22,198 bases of DNA. It comes from Apostichopus parvimensis (taxonomy: Eukaryota > Echinodermata > Holothuroidea > Aspidochirotida > Stichopodidae). The DNA is taken from positions 35,766 through 57,963 of the forward strand of contig KN885652.1 of the NCBI GenBank assembly GCA_000934455.1. The letters run 5' to 3'. Position 1 is the first letter of the stretch; each line of letters begins with the position of its first letter. Both the position numbers and the translations under genes were made by a program. The notes under the pieces were generated by a model. It worked only from the letters and a program-made list of their open reading frames with translations. It was not told the DNA's origin and ran no database searches. Shown here piece after piece: positions 1-6,760 of the stretch.

Positions 1-330
1 TAATACTTACATGAAATTCATTACTTATGAATTTGACAATGCTAAATAGCTGTCTTGCTAAATATGCTAATAAGCTTTGATCAAAAGAGGTAAAAGACTA
101 GCACACAATCGTTCCTAAAGGACTACAACCAAACCCATTATTTCTTAATCTGCAGGCAGGATGTGTCACCTTTGTCAATTATATCAACTTGGCAGCAGCC
201 AATAGCAACTGCAGAATCTCAATCTATAAGAATTCTGGAACAAACTTTTTTATTACAGATTCCAAAGGTGGATGAGGACAAAATAAATTAAAACAATGAC
301 ATCAAAACTACTATAGAAAACACTTCCTAC

Positions 331-412
331 CATAGGGTAATTCGACTGTCAGGTTACCATCTTCACTGTGGGTGTCGGTAGCCTTCCCGAGTAATCCAAC
401 AGCTTTGTATTT
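331..412 (-). CDS. TRUB1: TRUB1-like pseudouridine synthase, second coding exon
   Basis: This 82-nt exon continues the TruB-family catalytic domain of the exon at 950-1216. On the minus strand it follows an AG acceptor (414-413) and opens with codons for KYKAVGLLGKATDT, then an HSEDGN stretch, and ends ELPY plus one base before a GT donor (330-329). I know the TRUB1 family to carry a close match here (KRYTAIGELGKATDT, then ...PY), with the same spacing from the catalytic motif. The preceding exon ends in phase 0 and this one starts in phase 0, so the join is clean; it leaves in phase 1. The tyrosine in KYKA corresponds to the conserved aromatic residue of the family's RYT/KYV motif. The third exon (the IEGILQKFTG...MQVPP region in human) was looked for in 1-328 and not found, so the gene runs off the left edge. 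The identification rests on remembered family sequence, not a search. Confidence 0.92.
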
Positions 413-949
413 CTACCAAAAATCATGAAAACAAATTGCAAAGAACTTTGTCGGGTTTTGCAACAAATAGAAAATGTTTATATCTTGCAGAGTAGTAATT
501 GAAAATTCACCAGAATCAGAGAAAGTAACAACATACCTCACATCTTAATATTTCTTAAATCCTTTTCTGGAAGTGAAGCTAGGATGTTACACATATCTTG
601 CTTAAACCTAGTTTTGCTGTCTTCTAAAACAATTGTATTATATCATTAATGTATTTTGTATGTACATCGAAGGCCTACCTCTTAAATCTTTGCTTATAAA
701 TATGACTAATGCAGAAACAACAAATTACTGCTGCTCATGTTACAGAAATGCATATGATTGAAAGTGTGCCAGTTAGAGAAAGGTACCATTGCCAATGAAC
801 AACTCCTACCCTGAACTGTCTTAGCTGTACTCGACTGCAAACACAGTTGACATGCACAAAACTAGTTCAACAGACAATATTATGAACACATTGTCAAGGT
901 CAAGTCTTGAAAAGATATCACATAAAGATAAGTTGGTCCTTTGACTTAC

Positions 950-1216
950 CTTTTGTCCTTTCAAGTAAGGACCTAATGCCTTTGTTCCTCTCCCTATACC
1001 TAAGACCAATACACCACTGGCATTCAAGTCCAAAGTGCCACCATGTCCAACTTTAATTGTAGTAGTTGGGTTACTACCCCCTGATACTTTCACTTCACCT
1101 TGTTGCTTCAAGCCTTGAATAATTACTTCTTTTATATGGTTGGTAATTGATGCTGATGAGACACCAGTTGGTTTGTGAGCTGCAAAGAGGCCATTCAGGA
1201 ATTTAGCTTTGGCCAT
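950..1216 (-). CDS. TRUB1: TRUB1-like tRNA pseudouridine-55 synthase, first coding exon
   Basis: This exon encodes the N-terminal 89 residues of a TruB-family enzyme, which isomerises uridine 55 in the T-loop of tRNAs and, in animals, also some mRNA uridines. Residues 6-20 (FLNGLFAAHKPTGVS) match the family's opening strand and KP motif. Residues 56-70 (VGHGGTLDLNASGVL) hold the catalytic motif; D63 is the expected catalytic aspartate. The GHGGTLD form rather than bacterial GHTGTLD points to the TRUB1/TRUB2 side, and the next exon favours TRUB1. The ATG at 1216-1214 has an in-frame TGA directly before it, so translation must start here if the exon extends upstream. The exon ends AAG|GTAAGT (donor at 949-944), phase 0. 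The N-terminus is shorter than I recall for human TRUB1, which has a long leader. An acceptor lies 16-23 nt upstream of the ATG, implying a noncoding first exon further right; a possible donor for it is GTAAGT at 1714-1709. Confidence 0.95.
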
Positions 1217-1250
1217 TCAGTGTAATTCTTACCTGCAGACTGAAAAAAAT
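1217..1250 (-). promoter_or_regulatory. 3' splice site abutting a donor-like GTAAGA, 16 nt before the TRUB1 start codon
   Basis: Read on the minus strand, a T7 run is followed by CAGTCTGCAG and then GTAAGAATTACACTGA before the ATG. There are two possible AG acceptors (exon start at 1239 or 1232). With the second, the exon would begin GTAAGA, so the acceptor and a near-consensus 5' splice site touch. That juxtaposition is the hallmark of recursive (ratchet) splice sites. The acceptor itself is well supported by the polypyrimidine run; recursive use is inference. Confidence 0.55.
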
Positions 1251-2200
1251 CATAATAATACTACATATTAGACAAGTTGGTAAGTCTGCTTGGTATGTTG
1301 CGAAGTTCAGTGCTAAAGGAGCTAACAATGGGAGCTACCCAATAGTGTTAGCTCAGTGCCCATTACAACTTTAACACATCGTTGGTAGTGCCTGTGCATT
1401 AAAATCATGAGGAACATTTAACATAAAGAAAATATATCAAGGAACTGCAGTAGGACAGCATCTGACTCATATGAATTTACTTGGCACAGAAATAAACTTG
1501 ATAACGAGATGGATCCAAAGTTTTTATAGGCCCCTACTGTAAGTATTACTAAATTTGATATGCCTACCAATGTAAGTTGTATCATTTCCCAAATAAAAAA
1601 TTGTTTGGTACTTTAAATTTAACGGTAATTAGACGTTCGAAGCTTGACTTGTTAATGTCAAAGAAAGGGTAAAGGCCTAGTATTTGTAGCAGAACTGGCC
1701 CACACGTTACTTACGTTACCAAACTATTAGTTTAGAATGTAACTGTCCATGCTGCTTTTCTTTGTGGTTATTTTATGGAATTTCTGTTGTCAAAAGCCTA
1801 TAGCAAATCACTATGTTCCACACTTTTACGTTTCACCTCTTTCATGTCTTAATGGTCTGGCATTGATGAAAGTGTGTCCGATGACCAATGTTTTCCTTCT
1901 GTTTGTTTTCTCCTGCTCTAGCTAAGGAAGTGTATAAGAGACATTAAAAATAAATTGACAAAATACGTGTTCAATATCGTACTTGAATTACAAGTTGTTC
2001 AATTTTTAACAACTTTACTTATTAAATATTGAATGACTGAGAAGCATGTTTATCCAAAGCGTCAAATAATTAATTTTATTAAGAGTTCTTACATGAAGTA
2101 GATAGCAGGTTTAGATAACTCAATAGGCCTACATGATGTTCTATGGTTCGAAATTAAGTTAAGTACGGTGTCGGAGGTGCATCATCATCATCATTCATTA
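1251..2200. other. TRUB1 upstream region, no further gene seen
   Basis: This AT-rich stretch lies between the TRUB1 coding start and the tRNA array. It should hold the TRUB1 leader intron, a noncoding first exon and the promoter, but none can be placed with certainty. A GTAAGT on the minus strand at 1714-1709 is one possible donor for a leader exon. No TATA box, CpG cluster or coding frame with family resemblance was seen. A short CAT/ATC microsatellite lies at about 2179-2195, just before the array. Confidence 0.5.
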
Positions 2201-2311
2201 CCCCCATTTCTTAATGATGAATAAAATACAATCAGTGCTAAAGATATAAACAGAATAGACAAATAAATATGATAATAATGAGGATATTATCAAATAAAAG
2301 AATGGAATATT

Positions 2312-2384
2312 TGGAAGTGCAGTGCATCGATCCCCGAACCTCTCGCATGCTAAGCGAGCGCTCTACCATTTGAGCTACACCCCC
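2312..2384 (-). tRNA. tRNA-Ala (AGC), array copy 1
   Basis: A 73-nt cloverleaf: acceptor arm GGGGGTG pairs with CACTTCC (two G-U pairs), D-arm GCTC/GAGC, anticodon stem CTCGC/GCGAG around loop TTAGCAT, anticodon AGC (plus-strand 2351-2349). A34 would normally be deaminated to inosine. G3-T70 gives the G3:U70 pair that is the alanine identity element. The box A core (TAGCTCAAATGG) is intact. This copy has two changes in the 3' side of the T-stem (CACTG where other copies have CCCCG) that weaken pairing with CGGGG, so it may be a poor or dead copy. A TTTT Pol III terminator lies 12 nt beyond the 3' end. Confidence 0.85.
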
Positions 2385-2490
2385 GTTACTTGGTGATTTA
2401 ACAAACATAATCACTACTAAAGATATAATCAGACTAGACAAAAAAATATGATAATAATGAGGAAATTATCAAATAAAGAAATGGAATATT

Positions 2491-2563
2491 TGGAAGTGCG
2501 GGGTGTCGATCCCCGTACCTCTCGCATGCAAAGCGAGCGCTCTACCACTTGAGCTACACCCCC
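2491..2563 (-). tRNA. tRNA-Ala (TGC), array copy 2
   Basis: Full 73-nt cloverleaf with all four stems paired and anticodon TGC (2530-2528) in loop TTTGCAT. It differs from the AGC copies at the wobble base and by small changes: AAGTGG in the D-loop and ATCGACA in the T-loop, where most copies have ATCGATG. The G3:U70 alanine identity pair is present. The close downstream terminator seen in other copies is broken here (TTTCTTT rather than a run of four Ts). A unique T7 run on the minus strand, 2446-2440, lies about 45 nt beyond the 3' end and could serve instead. Confidence 0.92.
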
Positions 2564-2669
2564 GTTTCTTGGTGATTGATCAAACATAATTATTGCAAAA
2601 GATATAACAAGAGTAGACAAATAAATATGATAATAATGAGGAAATAATCAAATAAAAGAATAGCATATT

Positions 2670-2742
2670 TGGAAGTGCGGGGCATCGATCCCCGTACCTC
2701 TCGCATGCTAAGCGAGCGCTCTACCATTTGAGCTACACCCCC
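2670..2742 (-). tRNA. tRNA-Ala (AGC), array copy 3
   Basis: Full 73-nt cloverleaf; all stems pair, including T-stem CGGGG/CCCCG around loop ATCGATG. Anticodon AGC at 2709-2707. Box A (TAGCTCAAATGG) and box B (GATCGATGC, fitting the broad consensus GWTCRANNC) are intact, the G3:U70 identity pair is present, and a TTTT terminator lies 12 nt downstream. This is the best-preserved AGC copy. Confidence 0.95.
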
Positions 2743-2839
2743 GTTTCTTGGTGATTTAACAAACATAATTACTGCTAAAGATATAATCAGACTAGACAAA
2801 TAAATTATGAGGAAATTATCAAATAAAAGAATGGAATAT

Positions 2840-2912
2840 TGGAAGTGCTGGGCATCGATCCCCGTACCTCTCGCATGCAAAGCGAGCGCTCTACCATTTG
2901 AGCTACACCCCG
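2840..2912 (-). tRNA. tRNA-Ala (TGC), array copy 4, with stem mismatches
   Basis: A 73-nt copy with anticodon TGC (2879-2877), box A intact and a TTTT terminator 11 nt downstream. Two changes distinguish it. The first acceptor base is C instead of G, so the 1-72 pair becomes C-C. The T-stem 3' strand reads CCCAG, giving a G-A mismatch against CGGGG. It may still be transcribed, but its product would be less stable than those of copies 2 and 6. Confidence 0.85.
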
Positions 2913-3010
2913 GTTTCTTGGTGATTTAACAAACATAATCACTGCTAAAGATATAACCAGACTAGACAAAATAATAATGAGGAAATTATCAAATAAAAGA
3001 ATGGAATATT

Positions 3011-3083
3011 TGGAAGCGCAGGGCATCGATCCCCGTACCTCTCGCATGCTAAGCGAGCGCTCTATCATTTGAGCTACACCCCC
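3011..3083 (-). tRNA. tRNA-Ala (AGC), array copy 5, with altered D-loop
   Basis: A 73-nt copy with anticodon AGC (3050-3048) and a TTTT terminator 12 nt downstream. The D-loop reads AAATGATA where other copies have AAATGGTA, so the second G of the conserved GG pair (G19), which contacts C56 of the T-loop and belongs to box A, has become A. The T-stem 3' strand is CCCTG, which leaves a G-U pair, and the acceptor 3' strand is CGCTTCC. The loss of G19 makes a functional tRNA less likely. Confidence 0.82.
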
Positions 3084-3181
3084 GTTTCTTGGTGATTTAA
3101 CAAACATAATCACTGCTAAAGATATAACCAGACTAGACAAATAAATAATGAGGACATTATCAAATAAAAGAATAGAATATT

Positions 3182-3254
3182 TGGAAGTGCGGGGCATCGA
3201 TCCCCGTACCTCTCGCATGCAAAGCGAGCGCTCTACCATTTGAGCTACACCCCC
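3182..3254 (-). tRNA. tRNA-Ala (TGC), array copy 6
   Basis: Full 73-nt cloverleaf matching copy 3 except at the wobble base; anticodon TGC at 3221-3219. Acceptor GGGGGTG/CACTTCC, D-stem, anticodon stem and T-stem all pair. Box A (TAGCTCAAATGG) and box B (GATCGATGC) are intact, and a TTTT terminator lies 12 nt downstream. This is the best-preserved TGC copy. Confidence 0.95.
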
Positions 3255-3360
3255 GTTTCTTGGTGATGAAACAAACATAATCATTGCTAAAGATATAACC
3301 AGAATAGACAAATAAATATGATCATAAGGAGGAAATTATCAAATAAAAGAATGGAATATT

Positions 3361-3434
3361 TGGAAGTGCGGGGCATCGATCTCCTTTATATACATCTCGC
3401 ATGTGAAGCCTCTTTACCATTTGAGCTACAACCC
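3361..3434 (-). pseudogene. tRNA-Ala pseudogene, array copy 7
   Basis: This unit keeps the 3' part of the acceptor, the T-loop (ATCGATG) and the D-arm core, but the T-stem and variable region are disrupted by a TTTATATA-like insertion and the anticodon arm no longer pairs (the loop position would read CAC). It marks the start of decay at the high-coordinate end of the array. No functional tRNA is expected. Confidence 0.9.
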
Positions 3435-3534
3435 GTTCACTTTGTATCGAAGTATCCACAATTATTTTTAAATATTATAAACGTTTAGAGCAATAAATAT
3501 GATAATAATGAGGAAATTATAAAAGAAAAAGAAT

Positions 3535-3665
3535 GGAACTTTCCATTTGAGCTACACCAGTTTCTTTGTTATTTTAAGAAACATAATCACTGCTTAAGAT
3601 ATCATCAGCGAAGACAACTAAATATGATAATAATGAGCTACAACACCGTTTCTTAATTTTTTTTA
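3535..3665 (-). pseudogene. Two deleted array units (copies 8 and 9)
   Basis: Copy 8 jumps from the spacer word AATGGAA straight to CCATTTGAGCTACACC, so only the D-arm and 5' acceptor part of the tRNA remain (about 3541-3558). Copy 9 jumps from spacer ATAATGAG to CTACAACACCG (about 3634-3651), keeping even less. In both, the spacer and the TTTCTT flank survive. The copy 9 join shares GAG between the two sides, as expected for a microhomology-mediated deletion. Confidence 0.85.
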
Positions 3666-4515
3666 ACAAGAAAACTCTCCGCAGACATCATAACCTATAA
3701 ATCATTGAGTTATTAACTCTGTACTCTGAGCTTTTAGTTTGTTTTAACTGGTATGTTTCGGTATTTCGGGGAAGGTAACCCTCCACGCATTTTTTTCGCC
3801 AAAGAGAGCATCCGGATTTATACCCATATTAACGCCTAATTCGTGTTGCTCAGACAATAATTGATGGGTAATTCGTTAGAAGTTTATTGAATCATTTAGA
3901 CCACGCTTAATGAATGGTCAGGATTGTTAATGTCCCCAAAGTAGAGAGAATTGATACAGTTCGTAGTCATTAGCGAAATACATATTTAAATGATCCATAC
4001 CTCTTTGTAAGGCAACACTCGGGTGTTGTGTAGAGAGATGATCAGCCCATTTTCATTATTTGTCTAAGAATTATCCAGCTGCACTATACCTGAAGGGAGA
4101 GGGAATCTTCTGTAACTTCTCTACTTGATGCTGTTGGACGATATATTTCACCATATTCTTCCAGTTCTTCCGGTCTTGGCTCTTTACAAGCTTTTGTTAC
4201 TTTGCGTCGCGGATGAAGTATAGGCCTATTCCCCCTCCCTCACCCACCATCGTTGCCACCTTTGAAATCATGTTTACATCGCTGAGATACACCGTGTTAT
4301 TGACTATAGGATGCAGGGTTACCAAGGAGGAAAAGCCTTTGTTACTCTGCTTCCTAGTTAAAGAGGGTCGGATAATCCAGGTTTTATCGATAGATGCAGC
4401 TTACTGCTTAACCCGCCAGTCCATGTCAAAGATAGTGTAGCTTACATCTCGGATTATATTCGTATATTTTGGACATGTGAGTAGGAGGGAGACATCGCAA
4501 TCAAATATTATCTTT
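3666..4515. other. Intergenic, no gene recognised
   Basis: I see no exon, RNA gene or repeat family here. The plus-strand frame at 4213-4440 has no resemblance to a known family and no splice context, and is treated as chance. Confidence 0.5.
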
Positions 4516-4520
4516 TTATG

Positions 4521-4561
4521 AATAGCGCCATACTTCGTATTTAAAAAATAATGGCGCTATT
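4521..4561. repeat. Inverted repeat, 11-bp perfect arms, 19-nt loop
   Basis: AATAGCGCCAT at 4521-4531 is repeated in reverse complement as ATGGCGCTATT at 4551-4561, with an AT-rich 19-nt loop. It can form a stable hairpin on either strand. It has no recognised family; it could be a tiny MITE relic, a structured RNA element or a chance palindrome. Confidence 0.85.
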
Positions 4562-4921
4562 TATCGTTTAAGCCCTGAGCCGTATAGGCCTACTAGTTGT
4601 AACTAATCTATGGTTAAAGCATAGTTTTATCCTATCTATGTATGGTTAAGTTAAAGCAACTAAACCTGCTAAAAGAATTGTACGTCAAACTGACGAATGT
4701 TTCGTCATAATTAGTTAGTACATGTGTGTAAGAAAATGAAAAAGTTAATCGTTTGAGTCGTTTTAAGATGGGGCGGGCAACAGATATATTTCAGCCTATA
4801 AAAATGCCCTAGCCTACTTTTCCAACAAGCATCAGCAATAAACTACAAGGCCTACTCTTCCTAAAAATCTGGCGGAGTTATTATTTTTATTATAAATTCA
4901 GTTCCATATTGTCCCAACACT

Positions 4922-4944
4922 GGTCGGGATAGGACATCCCGACC
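4922..4944. repeat. Inverted repeat, 9-bp GC-rich hairpin, 5-nt loop
   Basis: GGTCGGGAT, loop AGGAC, ATCCCGACC form a perfect 9-bp stem. It lies just before a CpG-richer stretch (4970-5010) in the region upstream of the REEP start. No known family was recognised. Confidence 0.88.
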
Positions 4945-5153
4945 TAATCGTCATAGCAAGACAATGTCAAGCGAGCGTGGAGGCGCTGCAGGCGCTGCAA
5001 GCGGCAATTCCACCACCAATTAGCATTTGTCTAACATTCCCAGATGAAATGACAGATTTTAAAATAAAAAAATTCCTGTTCAAAAGTCACACTATAAAGG
5101 CAGGGGCCGGAAGGATTTGGTTGTGGGTCATCGGACATTGTAAGATCCAAGGT

Positions 5154-5169
5154 GGTCGTTTAAACGACC
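5154..5169. repeat. Perfect 16-bp palindrome
   Basis: GGTCGTTTAAACGACC is exactly self-complementary. With the 9-bp hairpin at 4922 it is one of two strong palindromes within 250 bp upstream of the C-rich tract. It could be a dimeric protein-binding site; this is a guess. Confidence 0.85.
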
Positions 5170-5219
5170 CAATTGGGAAGGCCTTATAATCTGTTACAGA
5201 ACTGTGTCCCGGAAAAGGG

Positions 5220-5313
5220 TTCTAAGGGGAGGATTCTAAGGGGAGTCTCCCTCCCCTCCCATCCCCTCCACTCTCCCCTCCCCCAACACCCTCCCCTCCC
5301 CTACCACCCTCCA
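5220..5313. repeat. Purine/pyrimidine tract: AAGGGGAG repeat then C-rich run
   Basis: Two copies of TTCTAAGGGGAG (14-bp period) are followed directly by about 65 bp built from CTCCCC and CCCTCCC blocks, at 5247-5313. The minus strand of the C-rich part has many G3-G4 runs with short spacers, which is the pattern for G-quadruplexes; the plus strand could form an i-motif. The G-rich first part can also pair with the C-rich part. It sits about 800 bp upstream of the REEP start codon, so it may belong to that promoter. Confidence 0.75.
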
Positions 5314-5429
5314 TTTTTCATGGGAAGTGATGCAGTGTGCATAGATGAAAACGGTGCTTTGTTTTGAAGTAATTTTATGTTAAAGTATTCTGCAGAGTTT
5401 ATGAAAATATGATTGAAATTATTATACAC

Positions 5430-5665
5430 CGCAAAAAATAAGTATGATATGTAAGGTGCATTAATTGTTTGACAACACCGGCCTGATGTACCCCTGACTC
5501 CCCTTCACTGGTGCTGTCATAGAAATTGAATGCTAGTGGCAATAACAACCGACGCCAGTATCTTCTGTACACATAATACTTAAACAAATACCAGCCACAC
5601 AGGCAAGTCACCACAATAAATAAGTATGATTGTGAAGGTACGGTGCATTGTTTGAGAAGCACAAT
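5430..5665. repeat. Degenerate direct repeat about 180 bp apart
   Basis: AATAAGTATGATATGTAAGG followed by TGCATTAATTGTTTGACAA (from about 5437) recurs from about 5617 as AATAAGTATGATTGTGAAGG followed by TGCATTGTTTGAGAAGCACAA. The copies are diverged, so the duplication is old. No coding function is seen. Confidence 0.6.
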
Positions 5666-5884
5666 TTTGACTGTCAATTTTTACTCAAAACTTCTACACA
5701 GACAGTTTGTGATAAGCGTAAGCCTAGGCTGCACATACCAACGACATACATAAAGAATGTCTGCAATATTGTGATCGACTCTGTATCCAGAAAAAGACGA
5801 GTACTTTTTATGCGCAAAAACTCGTGTAGAAAGGTTTGCCTCCCGTATTTTCGAAAATGGCTTGGTATGGCATTTGAATTTTAA

Positions 5885-6093
5885 TCAGTGACGAAGTATT
5901 GCGTTGGCCTAACGTTACACATAACAGTGTTTATAAAATTACAGTATAAGCCTATTGGCTAACCCTACTGAAGTGCAGTACTGTAGGAATAGCCTTTTGG
6001 CTCAACGTCGATACCAAGAATTGGTGTGATCCTGTAATATAAATGTAACAACTTATCGACGACAGTGGACAACCTAGGCTAGTCCGTCCAAAG
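5885..6093 (+). promoter_or_regulatory. Probable REEP promoter and 5' untranslated region
   Basis: This is the stretch directly before the REEP start codon. No TATA box is evident. A CRE-half-like GTGACGAA lies near 5887 and scattered CpGs occur. The start context AAAGATGG has A at -3 and G at +4, a strong Kozak match. The transcription start is not determined. Confidence 0.4.
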
Positions 6094-6125
6094 ATGGTAG
6101 CTTCGTTAATATCCCGACTTGTTGT
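6094..6125 (+). CDS. REEP: REEP1-4 family protein, first coding exon (32 nt)
   Basis: The exon encodes MVASLISRLVV, with the last codon split 2+1 over the intron. It ends at a strong donor (GTAAGT, 6126-6131). REEP1-4 proteins (receptor expression-enhancing proteins, related to yeast Yop1) start MVSWIISRLVV; they sit in the ER membrane as hairpins, shape tubules and, in REEP1-4, bind microtubules through the C-terminal part. I recall the same 32-nt first coding exon in human REEP1, so intron position and phase are conserved. The ATG has a strong Kozak context. The exon is far too short to find by reading-frame length; it was found by matching the 5' end of the exon at 21456. REEP5/6 have a different N-terminus, so the REEP1-4 branch is favoured; the exact paralogue cannot be told. 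Confidence 0.93.
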
Positions 6126-6760
6126 GTAAGTATCAAATGTTCTCTCATTACTACGTAGGCCTACTGTAGCACTAGGCCTAGTAGATTAAATTGAGGCAAC
6201 AATTGTTAGTTCGTAGTAGCCTATACCTAGGCCCCAAGTGGGATGGGAAATGTAAGCGTTGTTCAAGAGTTAATTTCCACTATTTATTTCTGGCATAAGA
6301 ATGGAAAGTAATGTTCTTAGTTTTATCTGCTTTTGCAAGTTATACACATCGTCAAAACTGTAAACCATAAGTCAAATATTTTTAACCTTTCTTGGTACTC
6401 AACTTGTAACTGTTTTACAATGAATAATCTTAAAATTGTCTGTCTGTATTGTGCAAATTTTGGCAGCATACTATTTAAACTGTTAGAAAAAAATCTTCAA
6501 TTGTATGGTTTGCAATGCAGGTACAGTATGTTGTGCTGTTTATATCTATTGCGGGATTTACAGTTTTCCAAATTTAGAAAAGATACATTCAATTCAATAC
6601 CATTCATGTGCAGCACATTATTTAAAGAAAGCAATGTGATCTTTTCTTTCTTAATATTTTCTTTCAGTCTGCAGTTTTATTTAAAAAACACAATATATTT
6701 CATATCTAACAAAAACAACCATAATTTCAGATCATATGAGGCTGAAATTGAAGTATTATT

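Larger units (their letters stand above)
2201..3665 (-). repeat. Tandem array of about nine tRNA-Ala units (170-179 bp period)
   Basis: The segment is a head-to-tail array. Each unit has a 73-nt tRNA-Ala gene on the minus strand and about 100 bp of spacer; read on the plus strand, the spacer runs from a TTTCTTGGTGATTTAAC block through CTGCTAAAGATATAACC to AATAAAAGAATGGAATATT. The tRNA low-coordinate ends fall at 2312, 2491, 2670, 2840, 3011 and 3182, giving spacings of 179, 179, 170, 171 and 171. A decayed unit follows at 3361, then two remnants with most of the tRNA body deleted. The left boundary is a partial spacer starting with CCCCCATTTCTT at 2201. Spacer and gene are both well conserved, which fits recent amplification or concerted evolution. 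Long frames in this array are tRNA sequence read as protein, with a recurring GGVAQMVERSL..MREVRGS motif, and are not genes. Confidence 0.95.

Noticed and set aside
1-328. Third TRUB1 exon, suggested by an IEILQ-like stretch on the minus strand near 206-220
   Set aside because: A stop codon precedes it directly, the following residues do not match the family (no KFTG...PP), and there is no fitting acceptor.
821-949. Extension of the TRUB1 exon frame past residue 89
   Set aside because: The frame continues into intron after a clear AAG|GTAAGT donor, and family similarity stops exactly there and resumes at 412.
2238-3311. Four overlapping minus-strand frames with a repeated GGVAQMVERSL..MREVRGS motif
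   Set aside because: They are the tRNA-Ala array read as protein. The motif is the translation of the tRNA body; no splice or start context supports a gene.
4964-5189. Short plus-strand frames near a CpG-richer patch (ATG at 4964, and a GTG-started frame at 4977)
   Set aside because: The ATG frame stops after 19 codons and the longer frame lacks an ATG start. No family resemblance or good donor was seen.
5399-5884. Minus-strand 92-aa and plus-strand 78-aa frames
   Set aside because: They lie over a degenerate direct repeat, have no recognised motif, and show no splice context.
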